Below, piece by piece: positions 9,709-18,740 of a DNA stretch of 64,000 nt. Under the pieces are notes generated by a model. The model did no database searches. It saw only the letters and a list, made by a program, of their open reading frames with translations, and had not been told where the DNA came from. Each line of letters opens with the position of its first letter. Position 1 is the stretch's first letter. The position numbers and the translations under genes are program-made. Source of the DNA: Clostridium sp. CAG:221 (GTDB lineage: Bacteria > Bacillota > Clostridia > Clostridiales > Clostridiaceae); the NCBI GenBank assembly GCA_000435835.1, contig FR883429.1, positions 110,262 to 174,261 of the forward strand, written 5' to 3'.

Positions 9709-10323
9709 TTACCTATTTATTTCATCAATAATCTTTTCTATAAAAGATATATTTTTTCCTTTGATGTATAAATATATAGGTATATTAGCTATTATACCCA
9801 TAATACTTCCACATATAATATCCATCATTGTATCTATAAGACTATTATTTTGTGAATGAAATCCAAAAAGCATATCAGTGGAAAATTCCCATATCTCCCA
9901 TAATCCTGCTGCTGCAATAGAAAATATAATAGAAAATATAACTACAAAATAAGTATTAAAATCCCCTTTAATATTTCCGTTATTTAAATATAAAAATAAT
10001 ACAAATCCTATGATAGCAATTATTACACCCGATAATAAATGTAGCAATTTATCATAGATAGGAATTATTCTATATAAATCCCATACATTTCCTAAGTATA
10101 TGGAGGAAAAAGTAAAAGCTAATATTACATAAAAGCATATTTCAGATTTTTTTAAAAATGTTATTTTACATACAAAATAAACAATCCATGCAGTGACTGC
10201 TGCTAAACCTATCCTAAACAACTCATCATAATCCTTTATTGCATACTTATATATAAAAGTTATAATTAGTACTGCCATATAAATGAGATTAACTAAAAGT
10301 GGTTTGTTTTCTTTAATGGTCAT
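9709..10323 (-). CDS. DUF2238-like multi-pass membrane protein
   Basis: A 204-residue integral membrane protein with about six hydrophobic segments. It shows YDKLLHLLSGVIIA and GLWEIWEFSTDMLFG followed by DTMMDIICG, a pattern I recognise from DUF2238/YjdF-type membrane proteins, in which conserved His, Glu and Asp residues lie at membrane edges. The function of that family is not established. Its ATG overlaps the rhomboid stop in an ATGA junction, which points to translational coupling. The glycosyltransferase follows 42 bases downstream. The family assignment is from pattern memory only. Confidence 0.7.
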   Translation of the reverse strand: MTIKENKPLLVNLIYMAVLIITFIYKYAIKDYDELFRIGLAAVTAWIVYFVCKITFLKKSEICFYVILAFTFSSIYLGNVWDLYRIIPIYDKLLHLLSGVIIAIIGFVLFLYLNNGNIKGDFNTYFVVIFSIIFSIAAAGLWEIWEFSTDMLFGFHSQNNSLIDTMMDIICGSIMGIIANIPIYLYIKGKNISFIEKIIDEINR

Positions 10324-11285
10324 TTTAACGATCTCCTCTCACCTAATAATAATGCTATTAATGCCCCAACAATAAGGCCACCAAAGTGAGCTGCATTATC
10401 TATATTGCTGCTACTTATACCTATTATTACATTTACAAAGATAACCTGTAAAATATTCATCATATATGCTTTTCCCATTTGCTTTCTATGTTTTATGCCA
10501 AATATGAGCATTGCGCCAAACAATCCAAATATAGCCCCTGAAGCTCCTACTGAAACTGATTGCGGTCCAAAAATATAGCTAAATATACTTGCTGCAATAG
10601 CTGACAGTAAATATATCACTAAATATTTTACTTTTCCATAAACATATTCAATTTCTGGCCCTAATATTTTTAAGGCATACATATTAAAAAATATATGAAT
10701 TAACCCTCCATGAAGAAAGGCACAGGTTATCAACCTCCAAACCTGCCCTTTATCAATAAGAGAATTTACTTTTGCTCCCATGATTATTAAAGTATATATA
10801 TCTATATCAAATATATTTTTCGAAATCCAGGCAGATATTAAAAATACTAACAAATTAATAGCTATTAATATGTTAGTCAACATCATATATTTATCTCTTT
10901 TATTATTGGTCTTTTTCGTAATATCCATTTCATTAATAATAGGAATAAGTAGTTTACAGCTATTGCTGCTGTAAACTACTTTCTTATCTCTTAATGAATA
11001 AATAAGCATATTATCATGTTCATAATAATCATAAGAACCTTCAATAGTTACAATTTCATTTATCACAATGTTTTTGTTATATAAAGACTTAAGATATTTA
11101 TATGTTTCATCATAAAGTGAAACATTATATGAGTTTTCTGCTATTATTATAGAATAAAGCATACTTTCATTTTCTAAAATTGCTATCCATTGTTCTTTCT
11201 TAAGGCTTTCACTATAAAAACTTCTTATGTAAAAACCTGCTTTGCTTACCAAAGTATTAAAAAGCTTTTTTTCAAATTTATCCAT
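10320..11285 (-). CDS. Rhomboid-family intramembrane serine protease
   Basis: This 321-residue protein has a cytosolic N-terminal domain of about 125 residues and a six-helix rhomboid core. The core shows GQVWRLITCAFLHGGLIHIFFNM (amphipathic loop with the conserved WR and HxxxHxxxN arrangement), VGASGAIFGLFG with the catalytic Ser, and NAAHFGGLIVGA with the catalytic His. Family members cut transmembrane substrates; the substrate here is unknown. The gene begins two bases after the pepF stop and ends in an ATGA overlap with the next gene, so it sits in a four-gene operon. A strong 14-bp hairpin lies inside the coding sequence at the junction between the soluble domain and the first membrane helix. 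I do not recognise the N-terminal domain. Confidence 0.9.
   Translation of the reverse strand: MDKFEKKLFNTLVSKAGFYIRSFYSESLKKEQWIAILENESMLYSIIIAENSYNVSLYDETYKYLKSLYNKNIVINEIVTIEGSYDYYEHDNMLIYSLRDKKVVYSSNSCKLLIPIINEMDITKKTNNKRDKYMMLTNILIAINLLVFLISAWISKNIFDIDIYTLIIMGAKVNSLIDKGQVWRLITCAFLHGGLIHIFFNMYALKILGPEIEYVYGKVKYLVIYLLSAIAASIFSYIFGPQSVSVGASGAIFGLFGAMLIFGIKHRKQMGKAYMMNILQVIFVNVIIGISSSNIDNAAHFGGLIVGALIALLLGERRSLK
10947..10981. repeat. Perfect inverted repeat inside the rhomboid coding sequence
   Basis: Arms AAGTAGTTTACAGC and GCTGTAAACTACTT (14 bp, no mismatch) flank a 7-base loop. It encodes part of the linker between the N-terminal domain and the membrane domain of the rhomboid protein. 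There is no T-run on the minus strand after it, so it is not an ordinary terminator. Confidence 0.75.
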
Positions 11286-11287
11286 TA

Positions 11288-13084
11288 CTATATTTCTTTC
11301 TCTAACATCTCTAATAATTCATTAAATCTATCGATAGTTGCTTGTAGTGGTTCAGATGTAGTCATATCTACGCCAGCTTTCTTTAATATTTCTATTGGGT
11401 AGTCGCTTCCACCACTCTTTAAGAATCCTACATATTTTTCTACAGCATTTTCTTTTCCTTCTAAAATATTTTTAGCAAAAGCTGATGCTGCTGCATATCC
11501 TGTTGCATATTGATATACATAAAAATCGGTAAAGAAATGAGGAATTCTTGACCATTCAACATCTATATCTTCATCAACTATCATATCCTCACCAAAATAT
11601 TTAACATTTAACTCATGCCATTTTGCATTATAATCTTTAGCTGTTAACGCCATTCCTTGCTCAAAGCTTTCATGAGTCCAAAGTTCAAATTCAGCAAACA
11701 TCATTTGTCTAAATACAGTAGTCCTAATTTGCTCTAACTCTTGATTAATTAAATATAATCTTCTCTTCTTATCTTTTTCAGTATTTATTAAATGATGTAT
11801 TAAAAGAGCTTCATTTGTAGTTGATGCTACTTCTGCACAGAATAAAGTATATCCTGCATAATAATAGCTTTGTTCTTTTCTTGAATAGTATGAATGTATT
11901 GAATGACCCATTTCATGAGCTAATGTTGATACATCACCTAATTGATAATTATAATTTAAAAGTACATATGGCTTAGTATCATATCCACCCCATGAATATG
12001 CGCCGCCTCTTTTACCTTTATTCATATATTTATCTACCCAACCATCCTTAATTCCTTGAGTAAATATATCTAAATATTCTTTTCCTAAAGGTGTAAGTCC
12101 TTCAATAATCATTTCTACAGCTTTATCAAACTCTATATGCTCCTTATCAAGTTCAATAACAGGAACATATAAATCATACATATGCATTTCATCTAACCCT
12201 AATAATCTCTTCTTCAACGAAACATATCTATGAAGACTTGATAAGTTTTCATCAATTGTCTTGATGGCATTAGTATATACTTCAACTGGTATATCATTTG
12301 GTTTTAATGATGCTTCTAGTGCACTATTATAATTTCTTATTTTGGCTCCAAAATTAAAAGTTTTAATAGAGCTTGATAAAGTGGTTGCTAAAGTATTTTC
12401 AAAGGCCTTATATTCTTTAAATAATCCTTCAAATGCAGCTTTTCTAACAGCTCTATCTTTTGATCTTATAAATGAAGAATAATTTCCTTCTGTTAATTCA
12501 ACAGTGTGTCCTTCTTCATCTTTAATATCACCAAATTTCATATCTGCATTAGTCATTATATTATGAATAGACGATGGTGCATCAAGGCAATCAGATGCTG
12601 CTGCTAAAAGTTCTTCTTCCTTTTCGCTTAAAACATGTGGTTTTTCCTTTAGGATGTTTTCTAGTAAAAATTTATATTCTTTTAAGCCATCTAATCTTTC
12701 TATTTCTTTTTCAACAAATCCATCTTCCAGTGAAAGAATTTCTGGTACAAAATAAGCTGAATATGTAGCATATTCTGCCATATAGGCATCTATTCTATTC
12801 ATCATACTTTGATACTTAGTATTGGCAGTATCTTCATCACTTCTTAAATGTGCATATATATAAATCTTTTCAGCTTTTCTAGATATTTTTTCATTTACTT
12901 CAAAGTATTCTAATAGCTTTTCCCCAGAACCAAGCTTTCCTTGAAATTCTTTTAATTTAGGTGCTTCTGTCTTAAGCTCTTCAAATTCCTTTTCCCATAC
13001 TTCATCACTGCTGTATATTTCATTTACAAGCCATTTATCTTCTTCTCTTATTTCCTCTCTTTTCTTTAAAACCTTATCTTCCAT
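11288..13084 (-). CDS. pepF: Oligoendopeptidase F (M3 metallopeptidase)
   Basis: This cytoplasmic zinc peptidase degrades short peptides. Its 598 residues match the PepF size of about 600. The zinc site is HEMGHSIHSYYS at about residue 385 (HExxH), with the third ligand in the EVASTTNEALL helix that follows, and the N-terminal helical region is typical of M3B enzymes. The ATG at 13084 is the only plausible start, but the good ribosome site (AGGAG) is about 29 bases upstream with a small hairpin between; AGGG just before the ATG is weak. The gene heads the run pepF, rhomboid, DUF2238-like, glycosyltransferase. Confidence 0.95.
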   Translation of the reverse strand: MEDKVLKKREEIREEDKWLVNEIYSSDEVWEKEFEELKTEAPKLKEFQGKLGSGEKLLEYFEVNEKISRKAEKIYIYAHLRSDEDTANTKYQSMMNRIDAYMAEYATYSAYFVPEILSLEDGFVEKEIERLDGLKEYKFLLENILKEKPHVLSEKEEELLAAASDCLDAPSSIHNIMTNADMKFGDIKDEEGHTVELTEGNYSSFIRSKDRAVRKAAFEGLFKEYKAFENTLATTLSSSIKTFNFGAKIRNYNSALEASLKPNDIPVEVYTNAIKTIDENLSSLHRYVSLKKRLLGLDEMHMYDLYVPVIELDKEHIEFDKAVEMIIEGLTPLGKEYLDIFTQGIKDGWVDKYMNKGKRGGAYSWGGYDTKPYVLLNYNYQLGDVSTLAHEMGHSIHSYYSRKEQSYYYAGYTLFCAEVASTTNEALLIHHLINTEKDKKRRLYLINQELEQIRTTVFRQMMFAEFELWTHESFEQGMALTAKDYNAKWHELNVKYFGEDMIVDEDIDVEWSRIPHFFTDFYVYQYATGYAAASAFAKNILEGKENAVEKYVGFLKSGGSDYPIEILKKAGVDMTTSEPLQATIDRFNELLEMLEKEI

Positions 13085-13093
13085 AGCCCTATC

Positions 13094-13119
13094 GCTACAA
13101 TCTACACTGTAGCACTCCT
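13094..13119 (-). promoter_or_regulatory. Hairpin between ribosome site and start of pepF
   Basis: On the minus strand an AGGAG sequence (13119-13115) is followed by GCTACA-N8-TGTAGC and only then, ten bases later, by the pepF ATG. Folding of the 20-nt hairpin would bring the ribosome site to a normal distance from the start. Whether this is regulatory is inference. Confidence 0.4.
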
Positions 13120-13122
13120 TTC

Positions 13123-13521
13123 TTATTTATACTCTTCTTCTTTCCCCTCAATATCCTTAAATACCTTTTCCATTGATTCTTCAACTAATTCTATACAAAG
13201 ATCTAATTTTTCTTTTAAATAATCATAATCATCCTTATATTCAAACTTTACTAAAAATGTTGGATTATATTCATCTTCTATATCCTCTATATCTAACCCT
13301 TCACCTTTAAATAATTCATAATCAAATAAATCATAAATAGCAGAATATTGCCATTCTTCTACATCCTCTTTTGTATCAAATATGAAGTAAACTGTATCAC
13401 CTTTTACATAGAAGTTTTTTACAAATTCAGCACCTTCTGAAACTTGAAAACTTCCAACCTCCTTCGATACAAATCCTGTTTCATTATCTCTTTCCATTAA
13501 TATTAAACTTGAATAATCCAT
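13123..13521 (-). CDS. Conserved small acidic protein of unknown function
   Basis: This 132-residue cytoplasmic protein is rich in Asp, Glu and aromatic residues. It begins MDYSSLILMERDNETG, alternates predicted strands and helices, and has a very acidic C-terminus ending KDIEGKEEEYK. No signal peptide or membrane helix is visible. The ATG at 13521 has AGGAGA five bases before it; an in-frame ATG at 13557 has no ribosome site and is rejected. I recall similar uncharacterised clostridial proteins (possibly DUF6762) but cannot confirm this. It lies just upstream of pepF on the same strand, with about 40 bases between. Confidence 0.75.
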   Translation of the reverse strand: MDYSSLILMERDNETGFVSKEVGSFQVSEGAEFVKNFYVKGDTVYFIFDTKEDVEEWQYSAIYDLFDYELFKGEGLDIEDIEDEYNPTFLVKFEYKDDYDYLKEKLDLCIELVEESMEKVFKDIEGKEEEYK

Positions 13522-13574
13522 TGCATTTCTCCTATTTCTCTCTTGTAAAATTTTCATATATTTTTATTATAATA

Positions 13575-13841
13575 TTAGCTTAAAAGTTTATCAAATTTTC
13601 TTACTGTTTCAAAACAATGATAATTCATTCCTTCTTTTGAGTGATTATTAATGAAATCTTTTACTTCTACAGTAAAGTTTTCTGACTCATCTAATTCTAT
13701 ATCCACAGTATCATCTTCATTAAAAGTAAGACTTGTTACTTCTCCATGAGAAATTTCTTCATCTTCATAATAAAAAGTTACTCCTGCATCCACTAGTGTT
13801 TCATAAATGTCCATTAACTCTTCTATTTTATCGCTTCTCAT
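13575..13841 (-). CDS. Hypothetical small acidic protein
   Basis: An 88-residue protein that I do not recognise. It is strongly acidic (EDEEISHGE, FNEDDTVDIELDESEN) and probably a small beta-rich soluble domain, with no membrane segment or signal peptide. It has a clear ribosome site, AAGGAGAGAT, before the ATG at 13841. It is encoded just after the degraded sensor kinase and before another small acidic protein on the same strand. Coding potential is supported by the ribosome site and the lack of overlap with any other gene. Confidence 0.7.
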   Translation of the reverse strand: MRSDKIEELMDIYETLVDAGVTFYYEDEEISHGEVTSLTFNEDDTVDIELDESENFTVEVKDFINNHSKEGMNYHCFETVRKFDKLLS

Positions 13842-13855
13842 TTGTTAATCTCTCC

Positions 13856-15106
13856 TTATATTATTCCTTTTAAAAATGTTATATAAAATGTAGTACCTTT
13901 ATTAAGCTGGCTTTCCACTGTAATAGTGCCGTTATGTGCCTCTATTATTTTACGGCTTAATGACAAGCCAATACCTATACTGGTAGGATTCAATGAATTT
14001 TCTCCTTTATAAAATCTATTAAAGATTTTTCTAAGTTCATCCTTTTTTATGCCTTCTCCATTATCCTTTATTGAAATTCCTATAGATAAAGGTGTTTCTT
14101 CTAATTTTATATCTATAATACCATTATTTTCTGTATGTTCAATAGCATTTTTTATAATATTACTAATAGCCTCTTCCATCCATTTTTTATCATGAAGATA
14201 ATATCCTTGGCTATGACAATTTAAAATTATTTTTTGACTTTTTTCTTCTGCTTTTAACCTTAGAGGTCCTATGGCATTAACTATAGTTTCTTTTAATGGT
14301 ATTGTATCTTTATTATATTTCACAACATTACTTTCTATTCTGGCATATTTTAATAAGGTTGTTATAAGCCATTCCATTCTATCTAATTGCTTTGAAGTAA
14401 ATTCTATAAACATATTTTTATCTTCTACAGACATACTTTCATGATTTTTTAAAATATCATTATAAGATATAAGTGCCGCAAGAGGTGTCTTTAATTGATG
14501 TGATATATCGCTTATTATATCTTTCAAAAGTATTTTTTCATTTTGAAGATCATTTAAAGCTTTTTTCAGTCTTTCTCCCATAGATAAAAACTTATTATAG
14601 AATATAAAAAGCTCCCCTTCTTTAAAATCAATAATCTCACTATTAAACTTTCCTTCAACCATATTATCAGCTAAATTTCCCAATACTTTTAATTTATTAA
14701 ATATAGGCATGATTATTTTTATATTTACTAAAATTAATAATAATAAAAAGGTTGCCTATACAATTATCCATATTTTATTAACAACTCTTCTTTCATTGTT
14801 TATAAGATAATTTTTATACGCTGGTAAAGTTATACCATATGAGTATTTATCCATATAACTTAATCCTAAATTATAATTTTCTTTATTATATCCTTTAATA
14901 ATTATAGGTATTATTTCATCTTCTAACTCTGGATATTTTTCTAATATAGCTCCTGCTAAAGCAATATTTTCTTTGGCATAATTCTTACTTATGTTATTAA
15001 AAGTTAAATTAATACTTAGAAATGAAATACAATAAAAAATTATTCCTAACGTCACTACAGCAATAATTACTTTTTTTATTTCACTATTTTTCAATATATT
15101 ACTCAT
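13856..15106 (-). pseudogene. Sensor histidine kinase disrupted by an in-frame amber codon
   Basis: A membrane sensor kinase of the OmpR-partner type, 416 codons from the ATG at 15106 to the stop at 13856. A TAG at 14758-14756 interrupts it within the second transmembrane helix (NKIWIIV-stop-ATFLLLLILVNIK). The frame is the same on both sides, so one base change explains the break. The N-terminal part has one helix (VIIAVVTLGIIFYCISFL) and a short extracellular sensor. The C-terminal part has HAMP-like sequence, the phospho-acceptor ISDISHQLKTPLAAL, NIIKNAIEHTE and IKDNGEGI. An ATG after the stop (14710) could give a soluble kinase fragment. It starts one base after the response regulator. 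Suppression or a sequencing error are the other explanations. Confidence 0.88.
14756..14758 (-). other. In-frame TAG in the histidine kinase gene
   Basis: The codons either side read AAT AAA ATA TGG ATA ATT GTA, then TAG, then GCA ACC TTT TTA TTA. Hydrophobic residues continue in the same frame on both sides. Confidence 0.85.
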
Positions 15107-15107
15107 G

Positions 15108-15770
15108 TTACCTCTCCCTAACATCCATAGCCCATCTATAACCAATTCCTCTTACAGTTTCTACGTATTTTGGCTTCTTAACATCGTCTTCAATTTTTTG
15201 TCTCAATCTTTTAATATAAACATTTAATGAATTTCCATCTACAAAGTTACCTTCAATATCCCAAAGCTTTTCTAATAATTTATTTCTTTCTAATACATTT
15301 CCCCTATTTTCTATAAGTATCAGCATTAATTTATATTCAATAGATGTAAGTTCTATAGGCAACTCATTTTTATAAACTTTATATTTAAGTGGCTCCAACT
15401 TTATATCACCTGAAATAATATATCCTTTATTTTCTTCCCTGCCTTCATTTATTCCTCTTCTCCTTAATACAGCTCTTATTCTAGATGTAAGCTCCTTCAC
15501 TCTTATAGGTTTAGTAACATAATCATCCCCACCTAAATCTAATCCCATAACCACATTAACTTCTTCATCACAAGCTGTCATGAAAATTATAGGAATCTCA
15601 CTTTTTTCTCTTACATATTTACAAAAATCATATCCAGTTCCATCTGGTAACATAACATCAAGCAAAATTAAGTTAAAGTTACCTTTTTCAAAACTTTCTC
15701 TAGCTTCCTTTAAATTTTTACTATGAACTACATCAAAACCTTCACTCTCTCATTTACATAATTTTTCCAT
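15108..15770 (-). pseudogene. OmpR-family response regulator with internal deletion in the receiver domain
   Basis: The C-terminal winged-helix DNA-binding domain is complete (ELTSIEYKLMLILIENRGNV, VETVRGIGYRWAM). The receiver keeps the phospho-acceptor (LILLDVMLPDGTGYDF), the Thr (FMTACDE) and the Lys (YVTKPIRV). The first segment is broken. An ATG at 15770 opens MEKLCK and then meets a TGA (15752-15750). The same frame then continues ESEGFDVVHSKNLKEARESF into the receiver. About 25 codons that normally carry the ILIVDDE acidic pocket are missing at this joint. No ribosome site precedes the ATG, because an intergenic repeat abuts it. The deletion size is inferred from the family. It is cotranscribed with the broken kinase. 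Confidence 0.85.
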
Positions 15771-15783
15771 ATAAATATTTATA

Positions 15784-15919
15784 ATAATGATGAATTATGA
15801 ATTAAAAATTATGAATTAAGGATGAAACTCAAAGAGTTTCTAATAAATATATATTTTCTAAACTCCCTTAAGGAGTTTATTCATCAATTCATCATTCATC
15901 ACTCATAATTCATCATTAT
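15784..15919. repeat. MITE-like inverted-repeat element, full-length copy
   Basis: 136 bp bounded by a perfect 17-bp terminal inverted repeat (ATAATGATGAATTATGA and its complement). Inside are two small hairpins, GAAACTC-N3-GAGTTTC and AAACTCC-N5-GGAGTTT. The same architecture and near-identical sequence recur at 48670-48801, and partial copies lie at 19513, 33598 and 54536. No coding capacity. It lies exactly between the damaged permease and the damaged response regulator. Confidence 0.85.
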
Positions 15920-15925
15920 CAAAGT

Positions 15926-17925
15926 TTACTCGCTTGCTTTTATGGTTTCCACCAATGTCATTTTCTTAAGTTTTCTAAGTGGAATAAGTGAAGCAATTAA
16001 AACAATTATTAAATTAGCTATAATCCCTATAATAAATGGTGATAAATACAGTCCGTCATTTAAAATAAATCTTTATCCACTATCTTTTTCACTTTAAATT
16101 CCATATAATTATTATTTTTAATATCTTCATTAATAGCCTTTTTACACTCTTCCATATCCATAATCTTCATATATTTCAACGAAGCTGCAGGTATTTTTAT
16201 AATATCCCCTTCTTTATAATTTGTAATATCTATTTTTTCTAATTTTCCATCTTCATTATACCTGCTAATACTATTTATAAGTATTATCTCATCATCCTTT
16301 AAATTATCTACTTCTATTTCCTTAAGTGTATTTTCTGAATAAGAAAACACTTCATTAGTGAAATATCCATCTATTAACAATCCTGGATATAATCTTTTAA
16401 ATTCATCAGTTAAATTGTTACTATCTAATACAATATTACAAGTTATTTGCTGTCTTCTATATATATTATCTATATCTTTAATCTCTTTTAATTTATCCTC
16501 TACTTCACTTGAATTTTCTGCTTTATATTCATATATTCTTCCATGAATGAAACTAGTTTTCTGTATATATTTTAATTCATTTATTCTTTTTAAATTTAAT
16601 GTGGTAAAAGTTATAAACATAATAAGTGAAATACTTAAGGAAAGTATTGTGACTACAAATCTTTTAGAATTTTTTCTTATATTTTTATAAGCTATCCATC
16701 CTTCCACTCCAAAAATTTTTCTTACTAATGTTCCTTTATAATATTTTATTTTTTCACCATGATCATTGCCTTTGATAACATTAATAACATTAACTTTTCC
16801 TGCCCTTTTTGCTGATCCATAACATGCAAATAAAATAGTAATTAATCCTAAAACAAGTGTAAATAATATAATACTTGGATAAAACTTTACTGTCATTGAG
16901 TCACCATTAAATATTGATGCTATTTTACTACCTAGAAGGCTAACTGTCACTTTTACACCTAAATATCCAAAAATCACTCCCAAAGGCACTGATATTAAAC
17001 ACATTATTATACCTTCATTAAAAACTATGGAGCTTATTTGCCTTGGAGTAGCTCCTATACTTCTCAATATACCAAACTGCTTAACTCTTTCTGCCACTGA
17101 AATATTTATTGCATTGTATATTAAAAATATAGTTGCTATTACTATTACAGCAAAAACAAATGCTACTATACCTTTAATTACAATATTTATTCCATCTCTT
17201 GTACTTTCTCCTTTTAATAATAAAAGATCATTATTAATATTCATTATATCTTCAACATTAAACCTTTTGGCTTTTTCATAAATTGTATTTATTTTATTAC
17301 CACTATCAATTACTGAAAAATAAACAAAATAGTCTTTATTTGCTTCTATATTCTCTAATAATGTATATGCCGAAAAGTAAGTACCACCAATATATTTATC
17401 TTTTTCAAATCCAACAACTTTATAAGTCTTAGTTTTATCAGTTACTTCATTATTTTCATTTATTATATTTAATACAATTTCATCATTAATATTAATACCA
17501 AAAAACTTCTTAGCACTTTCATTTAATATTATTTCATCACCATTTTCTGATACTCTCCCTTCTTTAATCCTATATGAAGTAATTATATTAAAATATTCTT
17601 CATCACCTTTTAAAATATCAATATAGTTTTCTTTTTCATTTTTTATATCTGTAAAAACTCCTTCATAAGTGGTTACAGCCACCTTTTCTAAATCAACATC
17701 ATATTTAAGTGCTTTAATATTTTTATAATTTATCCCATTAAAACTGCACTCATAATCTCCACCATCATTTATGATTAAATTATACATATAATCTTTTAAA
17801 CTTAATCCTAAAAAGCCCACTCCACTAATTAATGATAGTGATATTATTATGCCAACAATGGTGAATAAGGTTCTCTTCTTTTTTTCTTTTAAATACTTTA
17901 CAGTGATTTCACTATAATTTTTCAT
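15926..17925 (-). pseudogene. FtsX-type ABC transporter permease with a C-terminal internal deletion
   Basis: A MacB/FtsX-like permease of the kind paired with antimicrobial-peptide ABC ATPases. The open frame runs 621 residues from 17925 to a stop at 16060. The first FtsX module is complete: a helix near the start, an extracellular part, then three helices with the cytoplasmic QFGILRSIGATPRQISSIV. The second module has its first helix (VVTILSLSISLIMFITF) and part of its extracellular domain, then stops. In another frame, immediately after, comes the tail LYLSPFIIGIIANLIIVLIA...LVETIKASE with a stop at 15926, which is the expected final helix. Two helices of the second module are therefore missing, with a frame change at the joint. 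Loss of roughly 130 or more residues is inferred from the duplicated architecture. Confidence 0.85.
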
Positions 17926-18605
17926 TATTTATTCACCTCATTGCCTATTATTTCTCCATCAGCAATGGTTATTACTCTATCAGCTTCCTTTGCTATGGCT
18001 AAGTCATGAGTTATAAGAATCAACGTTTGATGATACTTTTTAGCAGAATACTTTAATAATTCTAAGATTTCTTTTGAATTTTTAGAATCAAGATTTCCTG
18101 TTGGTTCATCAGCCAAAATTAATGATGGCTTATTAGCTAACGCTCTTCCTATGGAAACTCTTTGTTGCTGTCCTCCTGAAAGTTGAGCTGGATGATGTTT
18201 TTTTCTTTCTTCTAAACCTAAAATCTTTAATAACTCAGCCTTATATTCTTTATCCATCTTACCACCATCTAAAAGTACTGGCATTTCAATATTTTCTTCT
18301 GCTGTTAATACAGGTATTAAGTTAAAAAACTGAAATACAAAACCTATTTTTCTTCTTCTTAAAATAGAAAGTTCTCTTTCTTTTAAGCTATACATATTAG
18401 TACCATTTAAAATTACCTCTCCGCTGCTTGGTTTATCTACTCCCCCTAGTAAATGTAAAAGTGTACTTTTTCCTGATCCTGATGCCCCTACTATAGCTAC
18501 AAATTCTCCTTCATTAATTTCTAAATTTATATTATTTAAAGCCTTAACTTCAACTTCACCTTTGCCATATATCTTATTTAAATTCTTTATTTCTATAAAA
18601 GCCAT
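17925..18605 (-). CDS. ABC transporter ATP-binding protein (MacB/LolD type)
   Basis: This 226-residue ATPase belongs with the adjacent FtsX-type permease, in a transporter class that detects or removes peptides and antibiotics. It has Walker A GASGSGKST, Q-loop FVFQFFNLIPVL, signature LSGGQQQRVSIGRAL, Walker B LILADEPTGNLDS and the switch His in LITHDLAIA, all intact. AGAGGGGAAATAATA precedes the ATG at 18605. Its stop overlaps the permease start (TAATG), so they are translationally coupled. With the permease, regulator and kinase all damaged, the ATPase is probably left without its partner. It is first in the operon, with a candidate operator upstream. Confidence 0.93.
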   Translation of the reverse strand: MAFIEIKNLNKIYGKGEVEVKALNNINLEINEGEFVAIVGASGSGKSTLLHLLGGVDKPSSGEVILNGTNMYSLKERELSILRRRKIGFVFQFFNLIPVLTAEENIEMPVLLDGGKMDKEYKAELLKILGLEERKKHHPAQLSGGQQQRVSIGRALANKPSLILADEPTGNLDSKNSKEILELLKYSAKKYHQTLILITHDLAIAKEADRVITIADGEIIGNEVNK

Positions 18606-18680
18606 TATTATTTCCCCTCTCTCTCAAACTTTATACTTATACTATAATTTACAAATATTACTTTACCATAAATTTAAAAA

Positions 18681-18694
18681 TTACAATTTTGTAA
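18681..18694. promoter_or_regulatory. Candidate operator TTACAA-N2-TTGTAA upstream of the ABC operon
   Basis: A 14-bp inverted repeat with 6-bp arms lies about 75-90 bases before the ATPase start and just outside the hydrolase terminator. A binding site for the neighbouring (now broken) response regulator is possible. AT-rich sequence makes a chance match quite likely. Confidence 0.3.
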
Positions 18695-18701
18695 TAAACA
18701 T

Positions 18702-18740
18702 AAAAATAACTAGAGCTTATATTAAGCTCTAGTTATTTTT
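18702..18740 (-). terminator. Terminator overlapping the end of the hydrolase-like gene
   Basis: A near-perfect 17-bp stem (AAAAATAACTAGAGCTT and its complement) lies here, with T-runs on both sides. The stop codon of the gene ending at 18722 lies in its loop region, so the coding sequence runs into the hairpin. Confidence 0.85.
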
